Part shown: piece after piece, positions 16,327-23,439 of the stretch
How the letters are laid out: each line of letters opens with the position of its first letter
Position numbering within the stretch: the stretch's first letter is position 1
NCBI GenBank assembly: GCA_024742755.1
Contig: JANSXW010000049.1
Location: 1 to 40,596 of the forward strand
Origin: a bacterium
GTDB lineage: Bacteria > Bacteroidota > Bacteroidia > Chitinophagales > Saprospiraceae
Length of the DNA: 40,596 nucleotides
Direction of reading: 5' to 3'
Notes under the pieces: model-generated
What the model was told of the DNA's origin: nothing
Database searches by the model: none
Seen by the model: the letters and a program-made list of their open reading frames with translations, nothing else
Position numbers and translations under genes: made by a program

Positions 16327-17478
16327 CTACTGCCGGATTTCTACTTTCCGGACCAGACTTTTGCTCCCTTGGGTGACTTCCAGGAAGTAATCATCGGAAC
16401 CATTCTTCAGGAGATTGGTCCGGTCGCTGAAGGTGCCGGAGAAGCTGCCCAGGTCAAAATCGTAAACGGCACGACCCTTGGAATTAAATACCCTTACGCG
16501 AGTAGGGCCATTGCCCGGCAGTTCGAAGCGCACCTCAAGCACTTTCTGGTCAAAATCGGCACCAAAGTAAAAATTTTTGACAGGCAGGGACTGATCCGTT
16601 TTCAGCTCGAGCCCGTACTGCCGGTTGGCCTGTTGCACCTCGTTGCGGTCCATGCTTTGGCTGAGCAACCTCCGCCCGTTCCCGTCCTTGATGTAGGTAT
16701 CGAAGTACTTGTTTTCCTGCTTTTCAGTAGTACGGACGGTAGCGGTGGCCTTGTTTGCTTCATAAGCGCAACGCGACTGAATGGGGTGGGACCGTTCAAT
16801 CCGGCCTCTGCCCCGCCAGGCTACAATTTCAATGTCAGAGCCTACTTCCGTGTCGTTGATGGCATAGGTCAGATCGGTCCAGTCCAGAATTTTATAGCCA
16901 TTGATCCGCAGGATTTCATCTCCGTCTTCCAGCCCCATCTCATCTGCAGTGGAGCCCCCGACCACCTGAATAACAATTCCATCCTTTTGAGGCGCTTTGC
17001 TCATTTTCATCACGCCCAGGAAAGGGTCTTGGCAGGGGGTAACCGAGATACTTCGGCGTTCTTCATTCCGATTACCGAAAATAATATCCAGCCTGACCCG
17101 ATCAGTGCCTCGCTGTACGTATAGCTTGGCCCGGTCGCCGGCATTATAACGGTCGAGGATGTCCGAGAGCGATTGCTCTGCCCCCGTCCGGTAGGCATCC
17201 ACACCATAAATATAATCCAGCGCCCGCAGCCCTGCCCGGTCCGCCGGTGTACCAGCGATCACTTTCCGGATGTAGCTGCCGTACAGGTTTTCAAAGCCCA
17301 GTGCCCGGGCTTTCTCCGGCCCGATCGAATTCAGGTAAACGCCCATGTAGGCATCATTATCCGGTCCCATTGCCAGATAACTGTTGCTCAGGCGGTATTG
17401 GGTACCCTGAGCGTTTAGGGAAGGCAGGGTCAGCAGGCAAAGGGCCAGTATGAGTTGAAGGGTAGCCGCGGTTTTCAT
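16327..17478 (-). CDS. Secreted two-PDZ protein with T9SS-like C-terminus
   Basis: Exported protein of 383 residues. Residues 1-23 are a signal peptide (LILALCLLTLPSLNAQ). Two PDZ-like domains follow: about 40-140 (IRKVIAGTPADRAGLRALDYIYGVD) and about 150-225 (IVIQVVGGSTADEMGLEDGDEILRIN). No protease domain is present, so it may be a scaffold or peptide-binding protein. The last 80 residues look like a type IX secretion sorting domain: VRFELPGNGPTRVRVFNSKG, then a DYFLEVTQGSKSLVRKVEI strand pair. If so it would be moved to the surface. The gene ends one base from the convergent BrkB-like gene. Confidence 0.8.
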   Translation of the reverse strand: MKTAATLQLILALCLLTLPSLNAQGTQYRLSNSYLAMGPDNDAYMGVYLNSIGPEKARALGFENLYGSYIRKVIAGTPADRAGLRALDYIYGVDAYRTGAEQSLSDILDRYNAGDRAKLYVQRGTDRVRLDIIFGNRNEERRSISVTPCQDPFLGVMKMSKAPQKDGIVIQVVGGSTADEMGLEDGDEILRINGYKILDWTDLTYAINDTEVGSDIEIVAWRGRGRIERSHPIQSRCAYEANKATATVRTTEKQENKYFDTYIKDGNGRRLLSQSMDRNEVQQANRQYGLELKTDQSLPVKNFYFGADFDQKVLEVRFELPGNGPTRVRVFNSKGRAVYDFDLGSFSGTFSDRTNLLKNGSDDYFLEVTQGSKSLVRKVEIRQ

Positions 17479-17543
17479 AATTTTCTATTTTCTCTTTAAA
17501 GTGAACAGACAGCCTCGTGCATTTTAAGTTGCAAAGCCCCCTC

Positions 17544-17574
17544 TTGATACTACTGCAAAAATTCTGTATTTTAG
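17544..17574 (+). promoter_or_regulatory. Possible promoter for the beta-barrel gene
   Basis: TTG (17544-17546) and TATTTTAG (17567-17574) are separated by 20 nt, the expected Bacteroidota -33/-7 spacing. The -7 word differs from TAnnTTTG at one position. Transcription would start about 8 bp before the ATG at 17590, a very short leader, or the start codon may lie further downstream. Confidence 0.4.
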
Positions 17575-17589
17575 GCTAAATTTTAAGCT

Positions 17590-18498
17590 ATGGTAAAGAA
17601 CGCGCTTTTCAAAACACTTCCCGCTCACTCCGTTTGTCCATCTGCTGCCAGCAGGCTTTTATGGCTACCGATTAGCATCCTCTTATATACTTGTTCTACA
17701 GGGTGGAGCCAAAATCGTTCCAATCAGGAAAACCTGCAGGAATTCAGGCGGGTTTCAACGGGCGTAGAATTGGAATCCAGCCTCGGACGCAATGATTATG
17801 CAGATCACCCTTTTCTGGGCGCCCGCTCTTCAAGCCGTGGTGCAGTATGGAAAGCCTCCTTTGCCTTTAACAGTTGGTATCAGATTACGCCCCGTTGGAG
17901 CATTGGCAGCAATGTAGGTCTGCATACCAAGTATTTTCAGCTGAAGACATCAGCAACGGTGGAGGAACTGTCGGATGAAGCAGGATTCCCTATCACGACT
18001 ACCGACCGGTCTTACGGGCTTAGGAGGATACGGTATTATACCACAGCCCTCAACTTAGGTATCAATTCAGAGTACCTTTTCACACCTGCACTGTCTGGCC
18101 CAATGCAGGTTGGTATTTTCGCAGGTATAGGTAGCGGCTTTGCCCTTGGCACGACTGTAGAATCCCGATTCTATGAAATTGGCAGAAGAAATACAATTGG
18201 GGACTTGGTAAATGTATTTAACCTCTTGAATCCAAACAGGGGATTGTTCACTGAAGAGCAACTGCCTGAGCAAATTCCTATTGAAAACTACTTTGAGGGC
18301 AGACTGAACCCTGCACCTTTTATTTATCAGGCAGGTTTTGTCTTATACAGCAGGTTAAGATTCAGAACAGATTTCAGCCCACGTTTCCGGTTTAAAATAG
18401 CCTACACAGGCGCTATGCAACCACTAAGTACGGGCTTCCTTCATCCCTACCGCAGCATTTCTGTAAGCATCGGCACCAGGCTTTACCAGAAAAAGTGA
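17590..18498 (+). CDS. Outer-membrane beta-barrel protein of unknown function
   Basis: I do not recognise this 302-residue protein. A hydrophobic stretch at about 23-36 (LLWLPISILLYTCSTGW) followed by SQ looks like a signal peptide with a long N-terminal extension. The remainder alternates aromatic and polar residues in strand-like blocks (WKASFAFNSWYQITPRWSIG, PMQVGIFAGIGSGFALG, YSRLRFRTDF), ending in SVSIGTRLYQKK. This suggests a PorT/OmpW-like barrel. Codon use is slightly more AT-rich than in neighbouring genes. It stands alone between a PDZ protein gene and a convergent MFS gene 3 bp past its stop. Confidence 0.7.
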   Translation: MVKNALFKTLPAHSVCPSAASRLLWLPISILLYTCSTGWSQNRSNQENLQEFRRVSTGVELESSLGRNDYADHPFLGARSSSRGAVWKASFAFNSWYQITPRWSIGSNVGLHTKYFQLKTSATVEELSDEAGFPITTTDRSYGLRRIRYYTTALNLGINSEYLFTPALSGPMQVGIFAGIGSGFALGTTVESRFYEIGRRNTIGDLVNVFNLLNPNRGLFTEEQLPEQIPIENYFEGRLNPAPFIYQAGFVLYSRLRFRTDFSPRFRFKIAYTGAMQPLSTGFLHPYRSISVSIGTRLYQKK

Positions 18499-18501
18499 CC
18501 G

Positions 18502-19683
18502 CTAGCCCGGTGACAACCGCCCCCGGACCAACCGCACCGCCAGCAGCAAACAAACGATCATCAGGAAACCACTGCCGATATAGGGGTACTGATAATGCAG
18601 CCCGTACAGCCAGCCACCCAGAAATGGGCCCACGACCCTGCCCAGTGAGCCAACCGACTGCCCGAGTCCGAGAATCCGCCCCTGCTCTTTTTCCGAAGAA
18701 TTCTTGGACAGCAGGGAGGTGATGGTAGGCGTCAATGCACCATTCGCCAACGCGATCAGCACGATGGCCAACAGCTCCAGGGGGATAAAATATTTGACCG
18801 GCACGAAGGGCAGGGAGGTTAACCCAAAGAACATTAGCACGTACCCGGCGACCAGCAAGGTCCGGTCGCCGAAAGTTTTCGAAGCCCAGCCTACCAGCCC
18901 GCCCTGCACAATGGCTGTGATGACCCCCAGAAAAGCAAAGGTATACCCTACCTGCTCTTCATTCAGCCCGTAGTGCTCCTCCCACAGCAGCGTGACCGAA
19001 ACCGTCATGAGCGAAAAGGCAGTGATGAAGATAAAATTGATAATCAACAGCTCATTGACCACCGGCTTGCCCAGCCCGTAGCGGAAATCTGACAGCGGGT
19101 TCTCGAAGAGCGGGCCCGTCTCAGATTTGGGCTCCTCCAGGCTCTCTGACAAGAGGAAGTAAGCCATCAGCAGATTGATCGCTGAAAGCCCGGCAGCCAC
19201 GTAGCCCACGTATTCAATCCCAAAGTTGCTTTTCAGAAACCCACCCAGGGGCGGCCCGAAAATAAAGCCCAGCCCAAAAGCTGCACCGATAATCCCGAAC
19301 GCCTTCGCCCGCTTGTCCGGCGGTGTAATATCGCTGATGTACGCCTGAGCGGTGGAAATATTTGCTGAGCCTATGCCCGCAATAATCCGGGCAGCGAAGA
19401 GGAGGAAAAGACTGGCAGCGTGCGCAAAGATCACATACCCCAACCCCGTAATAAAAATGCTGATGAGCAGGATGGGCTTTCGGCCTTTCCGGTCACTCAG
19501 ATTCCCCCAAAAAGGCGCCACCAGAAACTGCATAAAGGAAAAACTCGCCGCCACCAGCCCAATAACCGTACCGGAAGCGCCCAGTTCATTGGCATAAATC
19601 GGCAGAATGGGGATGATCAGGCCAAACCCCAGCAGGTCAATGAAAATGGTGACAAATAAAACGAGTAAAGGCGATTGCTTCAT
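18502..19683 (-). CDS. MFS transporter, TetA-like drug exporter
   Basis: Inner-membrane antiporter of 393 residues with about twelve hydrophobic segments. Start ATG 19683 gives MKQSPLLVLFVTIFIDLLGF, a typical N-terminus of the class; a 43-codon open upstream extension lacks that character. The MFS signature A loop is clear as GNLSDRKGRKPILL between helices 2 and 3. The motif GIGSANISTAQAYISDITPPDKRAKAFG is typical of the TetA branch. It probably exports drugs or metabolites using protons. Substrate cannot be told, and there is no TetR-type regulator beside it. It diverges from the ATP-grasp gene. Confidence 0.88.
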   Translation of the reverse strand: MKQSPLLVLFVTIFIDLLGFGLIIPILPIYANELGASGTVIGLVAASFSFMQFLVAPFWGNLSDRKGRKPILLISIFITGLGYVIFAHAASLFLLFAARIIAGIGSANISTAQAYISDITPPDKRAKAFGIIGAAFGLGFIFGPPLGGFLKSNFGIEYVGYVAAGLSAINLLMAYFLLSESLEEPKSETGPLFENPLSDFRYGLGKPVVNELLIINFIFITAFSLMTVSVTLLWEEHYGLNEEQVGYTFAFLGVITAIVQGGLVGWASKTFGDRTLLVAGYVLMFFGLTSLPFVPVKYFIPLELLAIVLIALANGALTPTITSLLSKNSSEKEQGRILGLGQSVGSLGRVVGPFLGGWLYGLHYQYPYIGSGFLMIVCLLLAVRLVRGRLSPG

Positions 19684-19753
19684 GCACTTGTTTTTTTCCG
19701 GAAAGTTATACAATTTGACCCCGATTTGCGTGATCAAAGCGCAGATGATAAAA

Positions 19754-20782
19754 ATGAACAGAAAACTAAGCGTGCTGGTCCTCACCGACCACCGCAACCA
19801 CACGGAGCACAATTCCGTTTACGCCCTATGCAGCGCCCTGCGCCGGCAACCGGGCATCGCTCACGTCCACGTGGCCAGCCGGGGCAATTCGGCTAATGCT
19901 GCGTTTTTCACGGATTACACCTCCACCCAGGTCCGTGCCTGGGCACTCGATAGGGAAATGCACTTTGACCATGCCGCCTATCGTTTTCAGCAGGAAACTG
20001 TCCCTGCCGACCTGAACGATTATGACTGGATATGGTTGCGGCTGCCCCACCCTATTCCGGAGGGCTTCTTTGAATTCCTTTGCTCCGTATACCCTGAAGA
20101 ACGCATTTTCAACCGTCCTTCCGGCATTATAGAGACGAGCACCAAGGCTTTTCTGACCCAGTTCCCGCAGTGGAGCCCGGATGTGCAGCTTTGCCAGTCT
20201 ATGGAGGACGTATGGGAAATGCAGTCGCGCTACCCAATCGTCCTCAAGCCCCTGCACAGTTACGGCGGACAGGGCATTCTCAAAATCAAGAACGGCAAGG
20301 TCTACAACGAGCCTAAACCGGTCAGCCTGCGGTCTTATCAGGGGGTACTGGAAACCGGGTTCGAACAAGGCGGCTTCCTGGGCATGCGCTTCCTGAAAAA
20401 CGTCAAACAGGGCGACAAACGCATTGTAGTGGTCAACGGGCGGATACTCGGCGCGGTGCTCCGTATGCCGCCCAAAGGTTCCTGGCTCTGCAATGCAGCT
20501 CAGGGCGGGCAGGCAGTCCTCTCCGGGCCCGACGAACGGGAACGCCGGATGGCGCGGGAACTGTCCAGGGTATTGCTGCCTAAAGGTATCGTGATGTTTG
20601 GCATGGATACCCTGGTCAACGATGAAGGGCTGCGGGTCCTTTCTGAAGTCAATACCCTGAGCATTGGTGGCATCAAACCCATGGAAGACCTGTCCGGTAA
20701 GCCCATGGTGAGGCGGGCCGCCTATCAGCTGGCCCGATATATGCAGGCAGACTCAACTCAACAGCAAACCGCAACGTTTTAA
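19754..20782 (+). CDS. GshB-like ATP-grasp ligase
   Basis: Predicted ATP-dependent carboxylate-amine ligase of 342 residues. The ATP-grasp core resembles glutathione synthetase: FNRPSGIIETSTKAFL, the ATP-binding strand YPIVLKPLHSYGGQGIL, then RFLKNVKQGDKRIVVVNGRILGAVLRMPPKG with a glycine loop AAQGGQAV, and the metal site SEVNTLSIGGI. In GshB the last segment ends EIN, here EVN, so the metal ligands are kept. The N-terminal 100 residues differ from GshB. No gshA is nearby. Product could be glutathione, another gamma-glutamyl peptide or an unrelated peptide. ATG 19745 is an alternative start. It leads a seven-gene plus-strand run. Confidence 0.8.
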   Translation: MNRKLSVLVLTDHRNHTEHNSVYALCSALRRQPGIAHVHVASRGNSANAAFFTDYTSTQVRAWALDREMHFDHAAYRFQQETVPADLNDYDWIWLRLPHPIPEGFFEFLCSVYPEERIFNRPSGIIETSTKAFLTQFPQWSPDVQLCQSMEDVWEMQSRYPIVLKPLHSYGGQGILKIKNGKVYNEPKPVSLRSYQGVLETGFEQGGFLGMRFLKNVKQGDKRIVVVNGRILGAVLRMPPKGSWLCNAAQGGQAVLSGPDERERRMARELSRVLLPKGIVMFGMDTLVNDEGLRVLSEVNTLSIGGIKPMEDLSGKPMVRRAAYQLARYMQADSTQQQTATF

Positions 20783-20803
20783 GGGTATCACAACTGATTG
20801 ATT

Positions 20804-21661
20804 ATGTCCTTTTTGAGTAAAGGAGGGGGGAAGGTCGCCCTTCGCGCTCTGCTGCTTGCTGCGCTTATTGCCATTCGGATCAACCTGCCCGCAGCGTCTT
20901 ACCTGAATGACCCGTGGGCAGCCCATGCCAGCCTGGTGATGGGGTTCATTGTCTTCGCCCTGAGCGCCAGCCTTGCCGTGGCCATTCTGAGCTACCTGTA
21001 CCGCCGCAACAAAAAGCTCCCTGCTTCGAAGTACGACAACGTCCTCCTGGGCTTGCGCAATATTTATTACATCGTACTCACCAGCGCTGCGATCGTCACC
21101 ATTCTGGGCTTCTGGAATATTGACCTCAAGACCCTTTTTACGACCCTGAGCATTGTGGCGGCTGCCATTGCAATCATATCCAAAGACTATGTGTCGGAAA
21201 TCATCAGCGGTATCATCATCAGCTTTTCCCGGGAAGTCACGATTGATGACTATGTTAAAATTGGGGAGCACAAGGGCAAAATCATGGACATCAACCTTAC
21301 CAAAATTGCCCTGCTCAATGAAGATGATGATGTAATTTTCATCCCCAACAACAAGGTCTTCTCCAGCGAAATCGTCAACTATACCCGGCGCGAAATCAAG
21401 AAGGTAAGCATCGAGTTTGAAGTCCTGACGGCTGCCATTGAGACCGTAGAAGAACTGGAGTCCGACCTCATCCGCTCTATTCAGGAATACGAAGCCCACA
21501 TTGAGCCTTTAAGCTACAACCTCAAGGTGGTGGACATCAGAAAAGACAGCGTGAGCCTGAAGTTTCAATACGTCCTGCGCGAAATCAACCGGGAACTGGA
21601 GCGGGAAATCCGGCGCAAAACAGTTCGGCGGGTCGTCAATTATATCAAAAGCCCGTCCTGA
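20804..21661 (+). CDS. MscS-family mechanosensitive channel
   Basis: Small-conductance mechanosensitive channel-like protein of 285 residues in the inner membrane. It has hydrophobic segments at about 12-28, 42-64 and 83-102, then a pore-lining helix with the pattern TLSIVAAAIAIISKDYVSEIISG. The beta domain follows with IDDYVKIGEHKGKIMDINLTKIALLNEDDDVIFIPNNKVFSSEIVNY (quoted in overlapping pieces of the family pattern). The gene starts 21 bp after the ATP-grasp gene; a TTG at 20798 is an alternative start. It probably releases solutes on osmotic downshift. Confidence 0.9.
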   Translation: MSFLSKGGGKVALRALLLAALIAIRINLPAASYLNDPWAAHASLVMGFIVFALSASLAVAILSYLYRRNKKLPASKYDNVLLGLRNIYYIVLTSAAIVTILGFWNIDLKTLFTTLSIVAAAIAIISKDYVSEIISGIIISFSREVTIDDYVKIGEHKGKIMDINLTKIALLNEDDDVIFIPNNKVFSSEIVNYTRREIKKVSIEFEVLTAAIETVEELESDLIRSIQEYEAHIEPLSYNLKVVDIRKDSVSLKFQYVLREINRELEREIRRKTVRRVVNYIKSPS

Positions 21662-21704
21662 AATTACCGGGAATTTTGTATAATGGCGATGCAAAACACA
21701 GGCT

Positions 21705-22379
21705 ATGCAAAGCCCCAACCTTCCCAATTCAAAAACCATCCGGGCCATACTTGGAGATGGCCGGCTGAAAGAAGCCGTTGAGCGGTTACAGTTCAGTGCC
21801 GAGCAACAGCAATGGCTGCCCGTAGCCTTTGCTGCCCGTCAGCTTAGCGCCAAAATCCGGGGGCTGGACGGAGAAACCTGGCAAACTTCCAGGCCCGCTG
21901 CTGAAGCGCTGGAAGTAGAACGGCAGCGGCTCACCCGGGAAGCCGAACAGCTGTTTCAGCAATTCAAAGCCTGGGAAAAAGACCCGGCTGCACAGGCCAA
22001 GGCTTTCGATACCGCGCACCGGGAAAAAATCGACCTCTTCCTATTGGCCATCAAAATACGACGGGAAGGCAAGGCCTTGGAGGCCATCCGCGTCTTCACC
22101 CAGGTCATTCAAAAAGAGCCGGCTTTCACGGAGGCCTACATCGAGCGGGCTGCCCTGCTCATGCAGCAGTCTGCTCCGGACTGGGGACAGGCCCTCGAAG
22201 ACCTGAATACCGCCCTGCGCATTTCCCCCAATCATCCATTGGCACTCACCAACCGGGGCTATTTGTATGTCCACTTCTACCAGGATTTGCCTCAGGCGTG
22301 CGCAGACTGGAAAGCGGTAAAGCATATGGGCTTCCCCATTGCTGATGCCTTAATTGAACAGCATTGCAAAAACCGATAA
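21705..22379 (+). CDS. TPR protein with possible effector-associated domain
   Basis: Soluble protein of 224 residues. The N-terminal 85 residues (IRAILGDGRLKEAVERLQF, then FAARQLSAKIRGLDGETW, then ALEVERQRLTREAEQLFQQF) have the helix pattern of effector-associated domains, small all-helical modules common in Bacteroidota conflict systems. This is a judgement from pattern, not a match. About 110-224 hold TPR-like repeats (LEAIRVFTQVIQKEPAFTEA, then QALEDLNTALRISPNHPLAL). It is joined by a 3-bp gap to a lipoprotein gene of unknown function. No signal peptide. It could simply be an adaptor. Confidence 0.7.
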   Translation: MQSPNLPNSKTIRAILGDGRLKEAVERLQFSAEQQQWLPVAFAARQLSAKIRGLDGETWQTSRPAAEALEVERQRLTREAEQLFQQFKAWEKDPAAQAKAFDTAHREKIDLFLLAIKIRREGKALEAIRVFTQVIQKEPAFTEAYIERAALLMQQSAPDWGQALEDLNTALRISPNHPLALTNRGYLYVHFYQDLPQACADWKAVKHMGFPIADALIEQHCKNR

Positions 22380-22382
22380 CCT

Positions 22383-23423
22383 ATGCGACTGCCCTATTCC
22401 CTTTTGCTTACGATATTCCTGCTGCAGGCTTGCGGCGGTAGCGGAGCCCCGACAGTAGCCCCTCCCGGCCCGGTCAATATGGATGACCTGGCCCGGTATA
22501 TTGTCACGGCCGAAAGCGACAAAGCCATCGTGGCCAGCAACGCCTCTCCGTTCGGCAATCAGGCGATTAAACGCACCGTCATTGCCTCAGCGGATGACTT
22601 GTCACGGGTGGGGCAAATCAGCAGCAACACCCAACTGGCGATCCGGTTTTCCAAATCAGCTACGCCCGCTCAGATGCGGCAGTTTGCACAGTATGGCAAA
22701 ACGGCTTTGCGCAACCCCAAAAACGCCGCTGTCCTTGGCGCACTCCTGGCAACCGGTATTGTAGTAAGCTATGAGCTCCTGGAAACGGAAGACAGCGATC
22801 AGACCGCTGCCCTCCGCCCCCAACCTGGCACAGGCGTAGCCTACGCGGACATCGGCCAGCTGGCTTCCAAAGAAGAAATCCTCAGCGGATTGAAAACCTT
22901 CAAAATTTCACAGCAAACCCTTGATGCGGTCTCGGCGGAGCTGAGCCTTCCCGCCAGGCAACCAGCTCAGGGCACTGCTTCATCGCTTGCCCTGTCCACT
23001 GACAAGGTGAATACCAAAGCTTTCCTGCCTCCTGTTGCCAGTGCAGAGGCACGCCTTCAGGAAGTTCATTTTTCCCGTTCTTTCCGGGATGGCACTATTT
23101 ACTTAAATGTTTCCATTGCCGGGCAAATCACCAACCAAACCCGGACGATCGTGAAAGCCCGGTTCTTTGACCCCGCTGGCCGCCCAATACTGAACAACAG
23201 CTCGGACTACACTAACGATAGCGGACAGGTCGAAGCCCGCCGGGAGTTAATCGGCGTTATTTCAGGCAATAAGTTCCACCAATTCTCTATCTCTAAGCCG
23301 CTGTCCCTATCTTTGCCCATCACGGCTTTGCCAAATCCGGAAAACATAAAATGCCGGGTCGAGGTACAGCACAAAAGTTCAGGAAAATTGCTTGCCGCAA
23401 CGGCGCTATTACCAATTTCATAA
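22383..23423 (+). CDS. Lipoprotein of unknown function
   Basis: Not recognised. It has 346 residues with a lipoprotein signal ending IFLLQAC (Cys 17), so it is membrane anchored in the envelope. A hydrophobic patch AAVLGALLATGIVVSYELL lies near 120-138. The second half (about 220-345) is strand-rich (LQEVHFSRSFRDGTIYLNVS, then IVKARFFDPAGRPIL) and reads like an Ig-like or adhesion-type fold. It begins 3 bp after the TPR gene, which indicates co-translation, and it ends 16 bp before the beta-glucosidase gene. Confidence 0.8.
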   Translation: MRLPYSLLLTIFLLQACGGSGAPTVAPPGPVNMDDLARYIVTAESDKAIVASNASPFGNQAIKRTVIASADDLSRVGQISSNTQLAIRFSKSATPAQMRQFAQYGKTALRNPKNAAVLGALLATGIVVSYELLETEDSDQTAALRPQPGTGVAYADIGQLASKEEILSGLKTFKISQQTLDAVSAELSLPARQPAQGTASSLALSTDKVNTKAFLPPVASAEARLQEVHFSRSFRDGTIYLNVSIAGQITNQTRTIVKARFFDPAGRPILNNSSDYTNDSGQVEARRELIGVISGNKFHQFSISKPLSLSLPITALPNPENIKCRVEVQHKSSGKLLAATALLPIS

Positions 23424-23439
23424 AAACCAGGATACTTCT

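Noticed and set aside
17590..18498. Possible recent transfer of the beta-barrel gene
   Set aside because: It is only mildly AT-richer, without flanking repeats or mobility genes; ordinary variation explains it.
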